The notes beneath the pieces were generated by a model. That model ran no database searches. It had not been told where the DNA came from and saw only the letters and a list, made by a program, of their open reading frames with translations. A DNA stretch of 64,000 bases, taken from positions 4,774,001-4,838,000 of the forward strand of contig NZ_FYEY01000001.1 of assembly GCF_900187385.1 (NCBI RefSeq), given 5' to 3'. This DNA comes from Streptomyces sp. 2114.4. Lineage in GTDB: Bacteria; Actinomycetota; Actinomycetes; Streptomycetales; Streptomycetaceae. The stretch's first letter is position 1. Every line of letters starts with the position of its first letter. The translations under genes and the position numbers were made by a program. Positions 8,637-17,085 of the stretch are shown in pieces.

Positions 8637-9311
8637 GTGGTGACACCCGAACGCAAGCGCCTGACCCGCGAAGAGAGCCGACAGCAGACCCGCGGCCGCC
8701 TGCTGGACGCCGCCGCCGAGCTGTTCACCGAACGCGGCGTCAACGGCACCTCCGTCGAGCAGATCGCCGAGCGCGCCGGCTACACCCGCGGCGCCTTCTA
8801 CGGGAACTTCGACGACAAGAACGCCCTGGTCGCCGAGCTGCTGCAGCACCGCACCCGCCGCGAACTGGACGAAGTCGGCGCCCTCACCCAGGGCGCCGCC
8901 TCCTTCGCCGACGCCCTCGACAAACTCCGGGCCTGGAACCGCGAACGCGCCCGGCACCTGCCCGCATGGCTCGCCCTGCGCATGGAGCTCGTCCTGCACG
9001 CGCTGCGGAACGAGGAGCTGCGACCGCTGCTCGCCGAACGTGAACTCCTCGCCCGCGACGCCCATGCCGCCGGCCTGGAGCAGGCGTTCGCCGCCCGCGG
9101 TGTCGAGTCGCCGGCGGACCCCGCGTTCCTCGCCCTGATCGTCCACGCCCTGGAGGACGGCCTGCTCATCCAGCGCCTGCTGGCCCCCGCCGGCATCCCC
9201 GACGATGTCGTCGTCGATGCCTTCGACCTGCTCCTGCGCTCCTGGACCGCGCTTGCGCGGCATCCGGCAGGGGAGGACGACGGCCAGGATCCGGCGTCAC
9301 GGCGGGCCTGA
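8637..9311 (+). CDS. TetR/AcrR family transcriptional regulator
   Basis: A 224-residue regulator. The N-terminal DNA-binding domain covers roughly residues 10-60: RGRLLDAAAELFTERGVNG, then VEQIAERAGYTRGAFYGNF with the typical recognition helix and K-A-L tail. The helical C-terminal part should bind a ligand and dimerise. GTG 8637 or GTG 8640 may be the start. It faces the amidase gene across a perfect inverted repeat, so it probably represses that gene and itself until an unknown ligand arrives. A role in the neighbouring RiPP cluster is possible but nothing in the sequence shows it. Confidence 0.9.
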   Translation: MVTPERKRLTREESRQQTRGRLLDAAAELFTERGVNGTSVEQIAERAGYTRGAFYGNFDDKNALVAELLQHRTRRELDEVGALTQGAASFADALDKLRAWNRERARHLPAWLALRMELVLHALRNEELRPLLAERELLARDAHAAGLEQAFAARGVESPADPAFLALIVHALEDGLLIQRLLAPAGIPDDVVVDAFDLLLRSWTALARHPAGEDDGQDPASRRA

Positions 9312-9388
9312 CCGTCGCCAGGGCGTGGCGGCCTGCGGCCGGTTGACCGACATCGCCGATCACACCCCGTCTCCGGGGAACACAGTTC

Positions 9389-10525
9389 CTAGGCGAGAGT
9401 GCGCCCCTCCGTGTAGGCAAGTCCCGGGCAGACCACGCGCACGACACGGAACAGATCGGGCTGTGTCGAGAGATCGGCGACCAGGGGTTCATGGCCGACG
9501 GCGTCGTTGACTCGCCCCACGACCGTCTTGAGTTCCCACTCCATGTCGTCGAAGTCCCCGCCCTGGCCGCGTACGGCGTCCGCAAAATCGATGCCTTCGT
9601 CGTGGGGGCGAAAGCCGGGAGCCGCACAGGCATCTCTCGGAAGTGCGAAGCCGGAAGGGATGTCATCCCTTGTGGAGCTGATCTCGGTGAGACGGCTTTG
9701 CGCGGCTTCGGTCACCGCCCTGGACAGTGCGACGTTCGCATCCATGTGTGTGCCGGAACCGGCACACACAACGGGAAAGAGCGGCGACCAGATCAACACG
9801 GTGAAAGTCGGCACCCCGAACCGGTTCGGGAGGCAGGTGATGTGGACCTCGACCCCCGCGCGGCTCAGTCGGTCGAGGAGCGAGACCAGATGCTCATCCC
9901 GAATCGTCCTGGGGTCGATGAGCAAGCGACTGTTGCCGCCGTAGCTTTCCCGGCCGGCCAGAACGTCGCGCTCGATGGCCTCATACATCCCGTGCAGACA
10001 CGCTTCGGTGAAGGTATTTCCTGATGCCAGGCCCGTGCTGCTGGTGTGGAAGATCTTGGGGCGGGTGAAGTGGTCCCCGCTGTAGGAAAGCTGGACGAGG
10101 TCCCATGGTGCAGGCACTGGGTCGCCACCGAGCACCGGACGCGTCCACACCCATGACAACCGGAGCTTGTCGGCCCATGCACCCATGGTGCGAAGGTTCA
10201 GATCGGTGAGTGCATAGGGAAGACCGAGGCTTTCGGCAGGCGCCGCAAAGGGTTCCAGGGGCGGCCGCTCGGCATGCCAGAGTTCGATGGATTCCATGAC
10301 GGCAGATAGCTTGGCCAGGATCTTTGACGCACCCTTTCCCTGCGACACCGCCAGCGTCTCGGATGCCGGACGCACCGCGAGGACGACGGGGATGCCGATG
10401 TCGTCGAGACGGGTGACATCGGCGATGCGGGTAATTCCGTACCGGCTCAGCTGCGGGCTGAGGCGTGACCATGTGGTGTCCGGCCCCACAGCCCGGTGCG
10501 TACCGGGCAATCTGACTTTAGTCAT
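9389..10525 (-). CDS. YcaO-domain cyclodehydratase/thioamide synthetase, cassette 1
   Basis: A 378-residue YcaO protein. The ATP/Mg residues of the fold are present: SAVMESIELWHAER (S74, E78, E81), EACLHGMYEAIER (E174, E182, E185, R186) and EAAQSR (E273, Q276, R278). YcaO enzymes phosphorylate a peptide amide oxygen so that a nucleophile can attack. This one lacks the PxPxP C-terminus typical of azoline-forming YcaOs (it ends GRTLA) and its gene overlaps a tfuA gene by 8 bases, so it should use external sulfide to form thioamides. It is closely similar to the YcaO at 19780-20919; both begin with KVRLPGTHRAV. The likely substrate is the 50-residue peptide encoded at 11984-12136. Confidence 0.92.
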   Translation of the reverse strand: MTKVRLPGTHRAVGPDTTWSRLSPQLSRYGITRIADVTRLDDIGIPVVLAVRPASETLAVSQGKGASKILAKLSAVMESIELWHAERPPLEPFAAPAESLGLPYALTDLNLRTMGAWADKLRLSWVWTRPVLGGDPVPAPWDLVQLSYSGDHFTRPKIFHTSSTGLASGNTFTEACLHGMYEAIERDVLAGRESYGGNSRLLIDPRTIRDEHLVSLLDRLSRAGVEVHITCLPNRFGVPTFTVLIWSPLFPVVCAGSGTHMDANVALSRAVTEAAQSRLTEISSTRDDIPSGFALPRDACAAPGFRPHDEGIDFADAVRGQGGDFDDMEWELKTVVGRVNDAVGHEPLVADLSTQPDLFRVVRVVCPGLAYTEGRTLA

Positions 10526-11804
10526 CCGCGTGTGCCCCGCTTGCTGCCGCTTCTGTCACCTGGGACAAATAGCCGATGGTAAAGGGTCTCAGCGCCTCGG
10601 CTGCCTGCCGCAGCGAAGCGAATCCTCGCCGTCCGCATTCCGGTAGGAGGTCTTCCTCCACATTCCAGATGCGCGCCAGCAAGTGCCGGCAGGTGGATTG
10701 GGGGATGTGCGACAGGCTTCTCCCGGGATGACGGTCCAGATGCTCCCCGGTCAGGCGTAGCCAATCGGACATCACCTGCCTGTCGTGCCGTGTTTCGCCG
10801 CGGAGCAGAAGATCGTTCTGCCACGGTTCGCCGAGATCCGGCACAGGGCATATCAGCGTGGTGATGCGGGTGCGAAGAATCGGATCGTCGATCCATTCCC
10901 TGGCCGTCGTGCCGAGTTCGTGCGCTACGAAATGACCAAGACCATCGCCTGTTCCTGGAGACATCGAGCGAAAATACTGCTGCATGTACTCCCACCATGT
11001 CCGAGGGAAATCTTCATCGAAGATCTGCCGATAGGCCAACCGGTGCAGCATGGATGTCCCGGAACTCATGGTGAATCTTTGGCGCCAGCGGCTCACGTAC
11101 TCGGTGCGCCAATCTCGGCCGAAGTCGACTCCGAGGGAGGTGGCAGTTTCCGATGGCCGCACATGCGTGGAAAAATCGAGAGCTGCCAGGCTGTCCGCGA
11201 GCTTTTGGTCGAAGGCGAACGGATCTTGCCGGAGTTGGGCGCGATACCATGACGCGAATGCGGGCTCACCGCCTGCCTCCGCAATCGAGAGGACGCGTTC
11301 GGTGCTGCGGAGCGGATAGTACTCCTGCTCAAGAAGTGCCAGCAGCCGTGAAGCCGATTCTTCGCGGAGTACTCCGGCCCGGCAGCCGGCGAGCATCGCG
11401 GCATGGAGGTTGACCAGCGGCACATTGATACCCGTCGGGTCCCCGGACTCGCTGTGCGCCACGCTGACCGCGTCGTCCCCGTCGAAGGTGCCGTCACAGA
11501 ACCATTGGTAAATCTGACCGACCCCTGACATGCCGAACGTCGAGAGTTCGGCCGCCCGCAGTGCGCCGATGCTTGCCGCCCCCACCACGGTGACGCCTCG
11601 TGCCATGGCGTCCAGAATCTCTTTGTGCCGAAGAGCCAGGCGATGATGGTAAACGCCGTCGATGATGACGACGACATCTCCCGCCGTGATGTTCCCGACG
11701 AAGAGATCGCCGTGCCCGACCGGACCATGGCGGACAACATCGGGATAGTGCTTGAGCAGGATGGAAGCGGGGCACGACGGCCCGACGAACGCATGGACTG
11801 TCAA
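10518..11804 (-). CDS. TfuA-like protein, cassette 1
   Basis: A 428-residue protein with the TfuA core in its first 180 residues: VHAFVGPSCP, the IDGVYHHRLALRHKEIL block, and GAASIGALRAAEL. Known TfuA proteins pair with YcaO and release sulfide from thiocarboxylated ThiS using a Ser-Lys pair; K61 (HKEIL) and S78 (ASIGAL) are the conserved candidates here. The 250-residue C-terminal extension, rich in Trp/Arg, is shared with the paralogue at 20912-22237. Translation seems to start at TTG 11804: the paralogue starts at the equivalent ATG, and GGGAAGGG lies just upstream. Confidence 0.88.
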   Translation of the reverse strand: MTVHAFVGPSCPASILLKHYPDVVRHGPVGHGDLFVGNITAGDVVVIIDGVYHHRLALRHKEILDAMARGVTVVGAASIGALRAAELSTFGMSGVGQIYQWFCDGTFDGDDAVSVAHSESGDPTGINVPLVNLHAAMLAGCRAGVLREESASRLLALLEQEYYPLRSTERVLSIAEAGGEPAFASWYRAQLRQDPFAFDQKLADSLAALDFSTHVRPSETATSLGVDFGRDWRTEYVSRWRQRFTMSSGTSMLHRLAYRQIFDEDFPRTWWEYMQQYFRSMSPGTGDGLGHFVAHELGTTAREWIDDPILRTRITTLICPVPDLGEPWQNDLLLRGETRHDRQVMSDWLRLTGEHLDRHPGRSLSHIPQSTCRHLLARIWNVEEDLLPECGRRGFASLRQAAEALRPFTIGYLSQVTEAAASGAHADD

Positions 11805-11922
11805 GCCCTTCCCTTCCCCGGTCTCTTTTCCACGCGGAGAGGGCCCGGGCTTCCCGGAGAATCCATCGGCGAAACTCAGGGAAGACGGGCCCTTCCGGGG
11901 TGTATCTCAAGCCGACCTGAAA

Positions 11923-11980
11923 AATTGAACGAAGCAGTCATTCCCCGCCGGGAATGCGCTGATTGCTTCGTGGTTCAATT
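11923..11980 (-). terminator. intrinsic terminator/attenuator between precursor 1 and tfuA1
   Basis: Outer arms AATTGAACGAAGCA (11923-11936) and the matching 11964-11980 enclose inner arms ATTCCC/GGGAAT. On the minus strand the hairpin is followed by a T-run (complement of 11921-11925). It starts a few bases after the precursor stop, so most transcripts should end here, keeping peptide message above enzyme message. Confidence 0.8.
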
Positions 11981-11983
11981 TCC

Positions 11984-12136
11984 TTACGAGGGGTCGACAA
12001 CTTCCCAGGCGGTGGCGATCCGCGACTCGTCCGCGAAGAGCGCATCGAAGTCTTCCCGTGTCAGCTCTCGCGCCGCAACAATGCTGTCGATGTCTTCCGT
12101 GGTCGCCTCAAGGGGCTTCTGAAGCTGATCCAGCAT
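11984..12136 (-). CDS. RiPP precursor peptide 1 (TfuA-YcaO substrate)
   Basis: A 50-residue peptide starting MLDQLQKPLEATTEDIDS. The ATG (12136) has AGGAGG 5 bases upstream; an upstream in-phase ATG has no such site. The acidic leader holds ELTREDFDALFAD and the C-terminal part is ESRIATAWEVVDPS. The 38-residue peptide at 22319-22435 aligns without gaps from EL(T/S)xEDFxxLFAD to the end and shares T, EV and D in the tail, so both belong to one family. There is no Cys, and one Ser and one Thr close the tail, so thioamidation fits better than azole formation. The leader/core boundary after FAD is inference. Confidence 0.85.
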   Translation of the reverse strand: MLDQLQKPLEATTEDIDSIVAARELTREDFDALFADESRIATAWEVVDPS

Positions 12137-12387
12137 GATTCCTCCTGGAGTTGGTTGACATGTACGTTCGCATTTCGGTGCGTCGCTCGCCAATACCCGA
12201 AGCCATGGCTTTGCGGTAATTTTAAGGTGTCGTGATGCTGCGTGATTCCCTGGCTCGGATGTGCTGAATTTACATACCGGCGGTACTTATTCCGCGAATG
12301 AATTGCGATGAATTCGCCTGGTGGCGGTCCGGCTTCAGACCTCTTCCGGTGTCCGGGTCCGTGCCGGCTGTGCAGTCTGCGGAGAGT
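12137..12387. promoter_or_regulatory. promoter region of precursor 1, with an inverted repeat
   Basis: This AT-rich 250-base gap separates the two halves of the cluster and must carry the minus-strand promoter of precursor 1. GCGAAT (12294-12299) and ATTCGC (12312-12317) form an inverted pair. The same half-sites make the perfect palindrome upstream of precursor 2, suggesting a shared regulator. No -10/-35 pair is assigned with confidence. Confidence 0.45.
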
Positions 12388-12942
12388 TCAGCCCCGCACA
12401 TCGGAGAGCGAATGAAAGGTACGGACCCGCTCGGGCCGGGATGTTTCTGCGGCCGGACGCAGATGCCAACGGGCCGCCGGGGCCCGGCCGTTCCGGTGCG
12501 GTGACTCGTCGGTCACGGCGACGATGTCGTCCTCGTACACCTCCGTGAACGCATAGCCCATGGCCGGGTCGCCGAGCACGGGGCAGTACTGCACCGCCAG
12601 CCGAAGACATGCGGGATGGATGGCGGCGGAGGAGACCACCGCCGACCCCTCCGCGGGCTCCTTGAGTGCCACCCAGGCCGTGCTGTCGAGGTCGTTCCCG
12701 CACACCTGACAGCCCCAGAGCCGGCGGCAGAGTTCCGCCTTCACCCGCTCGATCTCACGGAACAGCGGCTTACCGTCTGCCATGGGGGTGACCCAGGGAA
12801 AGGGCAGCCCGCCCACCACGGGGCGCGGCAGGCCGGCGGGGTTCGGGAACTCCTCGCCCTTGTAGCTGGGCGGATGGACATAGATGACGTCCTTCATCCG
12901 CTGGCCGTCGTCCCGGTCCTGCATATAGACAACTCTCTGCAT
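12388..12942 (-). CDS. small Cys-rich (zinc-ribbon-like) cluster protein of unknown function
   Basis: A 184-residue protein I cannot place in a named family. It opens with MKDVIYVHPP and a Pro/Gly-rich segment (GGLPFPWVTPMADGKPL). The middle has CQVCGNDLD and, about 40 residues later, HPACLRLAVQYCP; these four Cys plus His could bind zinc in an HNH- or ribbon-like fold. The C-terminus (YEDDIVAVTDE...WHLRP) is probably a beta structure. It lies 74 bases after the dioxygenase stop and probably ends the long transcript. ATG 12942 is chosen because an AGGAA lies just before it, but later Met codons are possible. Confidence 0.7.
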   Translation of the reverse strand: MQRVVYMQDRDDGQRMKDVIYVHPPSYKGEEFPNPAGLPRPVVGGLPFPWVTPMADGKPLFREIERVKAELCRRLWGCQVCGNDLDSTAWVALKEPAEGSAVVSSAAIHPACLRLAVQYCPVLGDPAMGYAFTEVYEDDIVAVTDESPHRNGRAPAARWHLRPAAETSRPERVRTFHSLSDVRG

Positions 12943-13016
12943 TTCCTGGTCCGCCCTTCCCCGGGCCCCACCACGGAGCCGTCTGTGATTCGTCGAGTCC
13001 GCTGTGCACGCCCGGT

Positions 13017-13910
13017 TCAGCGCGCGACAGTGCCCTCCCGCAGCCGCTCGATCATCCGCTCGGTTGTGGTGAGGGGCGCTTCCCCGGCCGGGGGGCCGGC
13101 CGGGGCGACGCCGGGCCGGTCGTTCCACGTCTCATGGCCGGCGAACGGAACGGTTTCGCCGGGCGAGTACCGCGGCAGGTCACGGTAGGTGTTGACGCCC
13201 TCGATGGGCGTGCCGCGCACCAGCACGGGGTCCAGGTAGAGCCCGTCGCTCTCGATGCGGGTGGCGGTGGAGATATAGCCGATGTCGAGTCCGCAGCGCC
13301 GCTTCGGTGACGTATTCGCCTCCGAGCAGTGCAGCAGATGAGGATGGTGAATCGAGACATCACCGGGGTTCAGCTCGATGTCGACGATGCCCTGCTTCTC
13401 GGCCCATTCGCCCACCAGCCCGCTGTCGGCCTCCGAGAAGAGCATATTGGGCTGGTCCGTGCGCAGGCTCGGTTCGTGCAGCGGCAGCTTGTGACTGCCG
13501 GGGATCATGCGCAGGCAGCCGTTTCGGGTGGTGCTCTCGTCGATGGCCAGCCACACCGTGAGGGCGTTCATCGGCGTCAGCTTCCAGTACGCACCGTCCT
13601 GGTGCCACAGCACGGGATGGCCGTCGTAGGGCGGCTTGCAGACGTAATGCGCCGTGAAGCAGGCAAGGTCCGGGCCCAGGAAGTGCTCGCCGATGTCCAC
13701 AAGCCGCGGGTCCGATATGAGGCGGACCCAGAAGGCGTCATTGCGGATCAGCGGGTGGTGGAAGTGCTCGGGCCGAAGCTCCGGGTACCTGGCCGTCAGC
13801 CACTCGACATGGGCACGTGCCTCTTCGAGCAGGTCCTCGGGGATGACATTGCGGATGATGGCGAAGCCGTGCTCCTCATATGCGGCAGCGGCCTGATCCA
13901 GTGCGGTCAT
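13017..13910 (-). CDS. phytanoyl-CoA dioxygenase (PhyH) family Fe(II)/2-oxoglutarate oxygenase
   Basis: A 297-residue protein of the PhyH family, which hydroxylates small molecules, carrier-bound acyl groups or amino acids. The iron triad is visible: H103 and D105 in LWHQDGAYW and H194 in HPHLLHCSEANTSPKRR, with the following Arg as the 2-oxoglutarate clamp. The N-terminal AYEEHGFAIIRNVIPEDLL is characteristic. It follows the exporter gene by 72 bases. A tailoring hydroxylation of the peptide, or of the residue loaded on the carrier protein, is inferred from context. Confidence 0.88.
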   Translation of the reverse strand: MTALDQAAAAYEEHGFAIIRNVIPEDLLEEARAHVEWLTARYPELRPEHFHHPLIRNDAFWVRLISDPRLVDIGEHFLGPDLACFTAHYVCKPPYDGHPVLWHQDGAYWKLTPMNALTVWLAIDESTTRNGCLRMIPGSHKLPLHEPSLRTDQPNMLFSEADSGLVGEWAEKQGIVDIELNPGDVSIHHPHLLHCSEANTSPKRRCGLDIGYISTATRIESDGLYLDPVLVRGTPIEGVNTYRDLPRYSPGETVPFAGHETWNDRPGVAPAGPPAGEAPLTTTERMIERLREGTVAR

Positions 13911-13982
13911 ACGGGATTCTCCAGGTGAGCTATGCGGTGGTGGGGGGAGGCGGGGACGCGGCTTGTCGGCGAAGAATGGCGA

Positions 13983-15269
13983 TCAGACCTCCCACTCGGC
14001 GGGGAGCGTGCGGTAGCGGCGCAGGGGGGAGAGCAGCAGCAGGACAAGGGGGACACCCATGGCCAGCCCGCCCGCCCACAGGGCCGTACCGGTGGACCAC
14101 TGGTTGGCGATCAGGCCGCCGGCCAGCGCGCCGAGGGGCGTGGCTCCCTGCACGACGACGCTGTACGCCGCCGTGACCCGGCCCATGTACGCGTTCGGTG
14201 TCACCCGGGCCCGCAGCCCGGCCGTGGACACCGACCGGCCCACGATGGCGAAGCCGATCAGGACCTCCGCCAGCGCGACCAGCGGCACGGCGACCTCCCG
14301 GAAGACGCCGGCCAGCGGTGCCGCCAGGACAGCGACCGGGGTCAGGGCGGAGAAGACCAGCGTCATCCGTATCTCACCGAACCGGCGCCGGAATCCGGGG
14401 GCCACCAGGGAGGCGGTGAGCCCGGCCAGTGCACCGAGCGTCGACAGCAGCCCGAACTGCCAGGGGGCGACGCCGATCTCCTTGAGGAGGAACACCGGAA
14501 GCATCGCCAGGATGATGCCCGCGCCGATGTTGTTCAGGGCCGCTTGGTTGAGCAGCAGGCGGAGCAGAGGCTGCTTGAAGAGGATGCCGATGCCGTCCGC
14601 GATCTCACGCCGGAACCTCCGTTCGGACTCGCCCTTGCCGCGGGCGATGTCCCCGTCCGGCTGGATGCGACGCAGCAGCACGACCGACGTCAGGTGACAG
14701 ACAGCGGCGAAGCAGTAGAGAACGGGGGCCGCGACGCTCTGCGTCAGGACACCGGCAACGCTGGGGGAGACCGCCTGGAGGGCGGTCTCGGACGTCTGCA
14801 GCCGGGCATTGCCGTCCGCCACCCGGCGTCTGGGGAGCACATAGGGCAGCACACTGCTGTGTGCCACGTCGAAGAAGACGCCTGCCAGGCTCACCATCAG
14901 TGCCACCACGAGCAGTTGGGCCACGGTGAGGGCATGGAGGAAGTAGGCGGCCGGTATGCTGCCGAAGGCCACGGCGTACACCACGTCCGCCCAGATCAGT
15001 ACCGGCTTTTTGCGCCAGCGGTCGATCCAGACACCGGCCGGGAGCCCCATCACCAAAAACCCGGCCCGGCTGCAGACGAAGATCAGACTCATCATCAGCG
15101 GCGGTGCATGCAGCAGCAGCAGCGCGGTGAGGGGCAGCGCGAACCCGGCAACCTCGGAGGCCGCGTACCGGAATCCGTTCGCGGCCCACAGCAGCCGGAA
15201 GTCCGGGACTTTGAGGACCTCGACCGTCTCATCGGGCAAGGCGCTGACGTCGGCGGAGGGTAGGGTCAC
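13983..15269 (-). CDS. MFS exporter (EntS-like, MFS_3) of the RiPP cluster
   Basis: A 428-residue transporter with about 12 hydrophobic segments. The N-terminal FRLLWAANGFRYAASEVAGFALPL and loop GLPAGVWIDRWRKKP are typical of the MFS_3/EntS group, which exports siderophores and peptides. SVLPYVLPRRRVADGNA and SPSVAGVLTQ match the second half of the N-domain. It starts 14 bases downstream of the adenylation gene in the same operon, so it is the likely exporter, and perhaps self-resistance factor, for the product. Confidence 0.88.
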   Translation of the reverse strand: MTLPSADVSALPDETVEVLKVPDFRLLWAANGFRYAASEVAGFALPLTALLLLHAPPLMMSLIFVCSRAGFLVMGLPAGVWIDRWRKKPVLIWADVVYAVAFGSIPAAYFLHALTVAQLLVVALMVSLAGVFFDVAHSSVLPYVLPRRRVADGNARLQTSETALQAVSPSVAGVLTQSVAAPVLYCFAAVCHLTSVVLLRRIQPDGDIARGKGESERRFRREIADGIGILFKQPLLRLLLNQAALNNIGAGIILAMLPVFLLKEIGVAPWQFGLLSTLGALAGLTASLVAPGFRRRFGEIRMTLVFSALTPVAVLAAPLAGVFREVAVPLVALAEVLIGFAIVGRSVSTAGLRARVTPNAYMGRVTAAYSVVVQGATPLGALAGGLIANQWSTGTALWAGGLAMGVPLVLLLLSPLRRYRTLPAEWEV

Positions 15270-15283
15270 AGTTCTGTCTTCCT

Positions 15284-16843
15284 TCAGTGGACGACCGTCA
15301 GCCCGGGGGTGTCATCAAGCTCCGGCCGGGCGGCCAGCTCCGACAGAGCCTTCCGGTCGACCTTCCCGTTGGAGTTCCTGGGCAGCTCATCCGCGACCAG
15401 GACAAGGCGCTCCGGCACCATGTAGTGCGGCAGCCGGGCCCGCAGCACATCGGGCAGCGGCTTGACGTCGTCGAGGTGATCCGCCGTCACGAAAGCGGTG
15501 ATCACGTTGGAGAAGACGGCGTCCGGTGTCGCCACCGCGACACATTCGTGAACACCGTCGAGCGAGTGGAGGTGCCGTTCTATCTCCCCGAGCTCGACCC
15601 GGAAGCCACGCGACTTGATCTGGGCGTCCTCGCGGCCGATGAATTCGAGCTCTCCCGCGGAGTTCTCCCGGACCAGGTCACCGCTGGCGTACCACCGCCG
15701 GTCGTCAGCGGTGCGGACAAAAGCGCGGGCGGTCTGCTCGGGGTCCAGATAGCCCTCCATCAGCATGGCTCCGCGGACCAGAAGCTGGCCCGGGCAACCG
15801 GGCTCCACCCTTTCCAGCCGCTCGTCCACCACAGCGATCTCAGCGCCCGGCAGCACCCTCCCGATGGGGATGACGGCGTCGGGCTGCTGGGGGCCACGGA
15901 TCTCGTGGAACGTGCAGACGTTGCTCTCGGTCGGTCCGTACACGTTGAGCAGCCGGATCCCCGGCAGGGCCGAGAGCAGCACGTTCACCTCGTCCGGCGG
16001 CAGCACCTCGCCGCCGACCACGGCCGCACGCAGCCCCCGCAGTTCCGGCAGCAGCTCCTTGCCCCTGCGGGTGAGCCAGGCGAGGGTCGAGGTCACCGCG
16101 TACCAGACGGTGCCGCCGACCTGGCGGCAGAAGTCGATGTGCGCGGCGGGGAAGGGCGCGGCGGAGGCGGGCATCAGGGCGACCGCGGCGCCTGTCCGGG
16201 CGGCACCGAAGAGGTGGAGCGTCGTCGGGTCGAAGTGCAGCGGTGCGGAGTTGATGATGACATCGCGCTCCGTGAGCCCCAGCTCCTGGACCGACCAGTC
16301 GACGAATGCCGAGGCGCTGGCGTGGGTGTGGACCACGCCCTTGGGAAGACCGGTGCTGCCGGACGTGTGGAGCACATAAGCGAGATCGTCCAGCGGGGCG
16401 CGTGGTGCGTCCGTGGGGACTGCGCACCACAGTTCACCGACCGGTTCGGGGCCGAGGGGCAGCTTCTCCCATACGAGCCCGGGGGCGACCGTGCGCCACT
16501 GGTCCCGGGCCCCGGCGTCCGCCACCATGGCGCGGGGGAGGCAGCGGCCGGCGATGAGCTCGGCGCGGGCGATGGGCCCGTCCGGATCGATCGGGACGTA
16601 GCCCGCCCGGGAGCGGAGAATGCCGTGGACGGCCGCCACCGCCAGCGAGGACTTCGCCCCGTGCCAGACGACACAATCGCCGGGAGTGACGCCCCGCGCG
16701 CGCAGTGCCTGGGCGAGGTGTTCCGCGATGCCGTCCAGTTCGGCATAGCTGAGCGTGGTGGTTCCGTCGATGACGGCGGTACGGTCGCCGTGGCGGGCGG
16801 CGGTCGCCCGCAGGTCGTCGGCGAGGGATCGGCCGGCCGCCAT
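15284..16843 (-). CDS. stand-alone amino-acid adenylation enzyme (AMP-dependent synthetase, NRPS A-domain type)
   Basis: A 519-residue ligase with all A-domain cores: VLHTSGSTGLPKGVV (A3, near 157), LHFDPTTLHLF (A4), NVYGPTESN (A5), WYASGDLV (A7), GREDAQIKSRGFRVELGEIE (A8) and NSNGKVDRKAL with the A10 Lys. The A4 Asp (D205) is the residue that binds an alpha-amino group, so an amino acid is expected, not an aryl or fatty acid. It overlaps the carrier-protein gene (TGATG). A-domain plus free carrier plus acyl-CoA dehydrogenase matches PltF/PltL/PltE-type sets that turn proline into pyrrole-2-carboxyl thioester. Proline specificity is inferred from that context only. Confidence 0.88.
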   Translation of the reverse strand: MAAGRSLADDLRATAARHGDRTAVIDGTTTLSYAELDGIAEHLAQALRARGVTPGDCVVWHGAKSSLAVAAVHGILRSRAGYVPIDPDGPIARAELIAGRCLPRAMVADAGARDQWRTVAPGLVWEKLPLGPEPVGELWCAVPTDAPRAPLDDLAYVLHTSGSTGLPKGVVHTHASASAFVDWSVQELGLTERDVIINSAPLHFDPTTLHLFGAARTGAAVALMPASAAPFPAAHIDFCRQVGGTVWYAVTSTLAWLTRRGKELLPELRGLRAAVVGGEVLPPDEVNVLLSALPGIRLLNVYGPTESNVCTFHEIRGPQQPDAVIPIGRVLPGAEIAVVDERLERVEPGCPGQLLVRGAMLMEGYLDPEQTARAFVRTADDRRWYASGDLVRENSAGELEFIGREDAQIKSRGFRVELGEIERHLHSLDGVHECVAVATPDAVFSNVITAFVTADHLDDVKPLPDVLRARLPHYMVPERLVLVADELPRNSNGKVDRKALSELAARPELDDTPGLTVVH

Positions 16844-17085
16844 CAGCAGCCCTTGGACTTCAAGAAGGCCCGGACGGCGAGCGGGCTCTCGAAGTGGGCC
16901 GGGAGGATTTCCGAGTCCCTGATGGTGACGGAGAACTCCTTCTCCAGGAGAGAGACCAGGCTGAGCAGGGACAGCGAATCGATGACCCGTTGGGCGATGA
17001 GGGCGGTGTCGTCGGAGATTTCGGCTCCCGGCGCCACCTCGCGGACCGCGGCGAGGACGGCCTTGAGTACGGAGTCTTCTGTCAT
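16843..17085 (-). CDS. free-standing peptidyl/acyl carrier protein
   Basis: An 80-residue four-helix carrier protein. The phosphopantetheine site is S37 in RVIDSLSLLSLV, a D-S-L motif at the start of helix 2. The surface is acidic (MTEDSVLKAV, EISDDTALI). It should hold the amino acid activated by the enzyme encoded next as a thioester for oxidation. ATG 17085 overlaps the dehydrogenase stop and its own stop overlaps the adenylation start, so the three are translationally coupled. Confidence 0.88.
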   Translation of the reverse strand: MTEDSVLKAVLAAVREVAPGAEISDDTALIAQRVIDSLSLLSLVSLLEKEFSVTIRDSEILPAHFESPLAVRAFLKSKGC

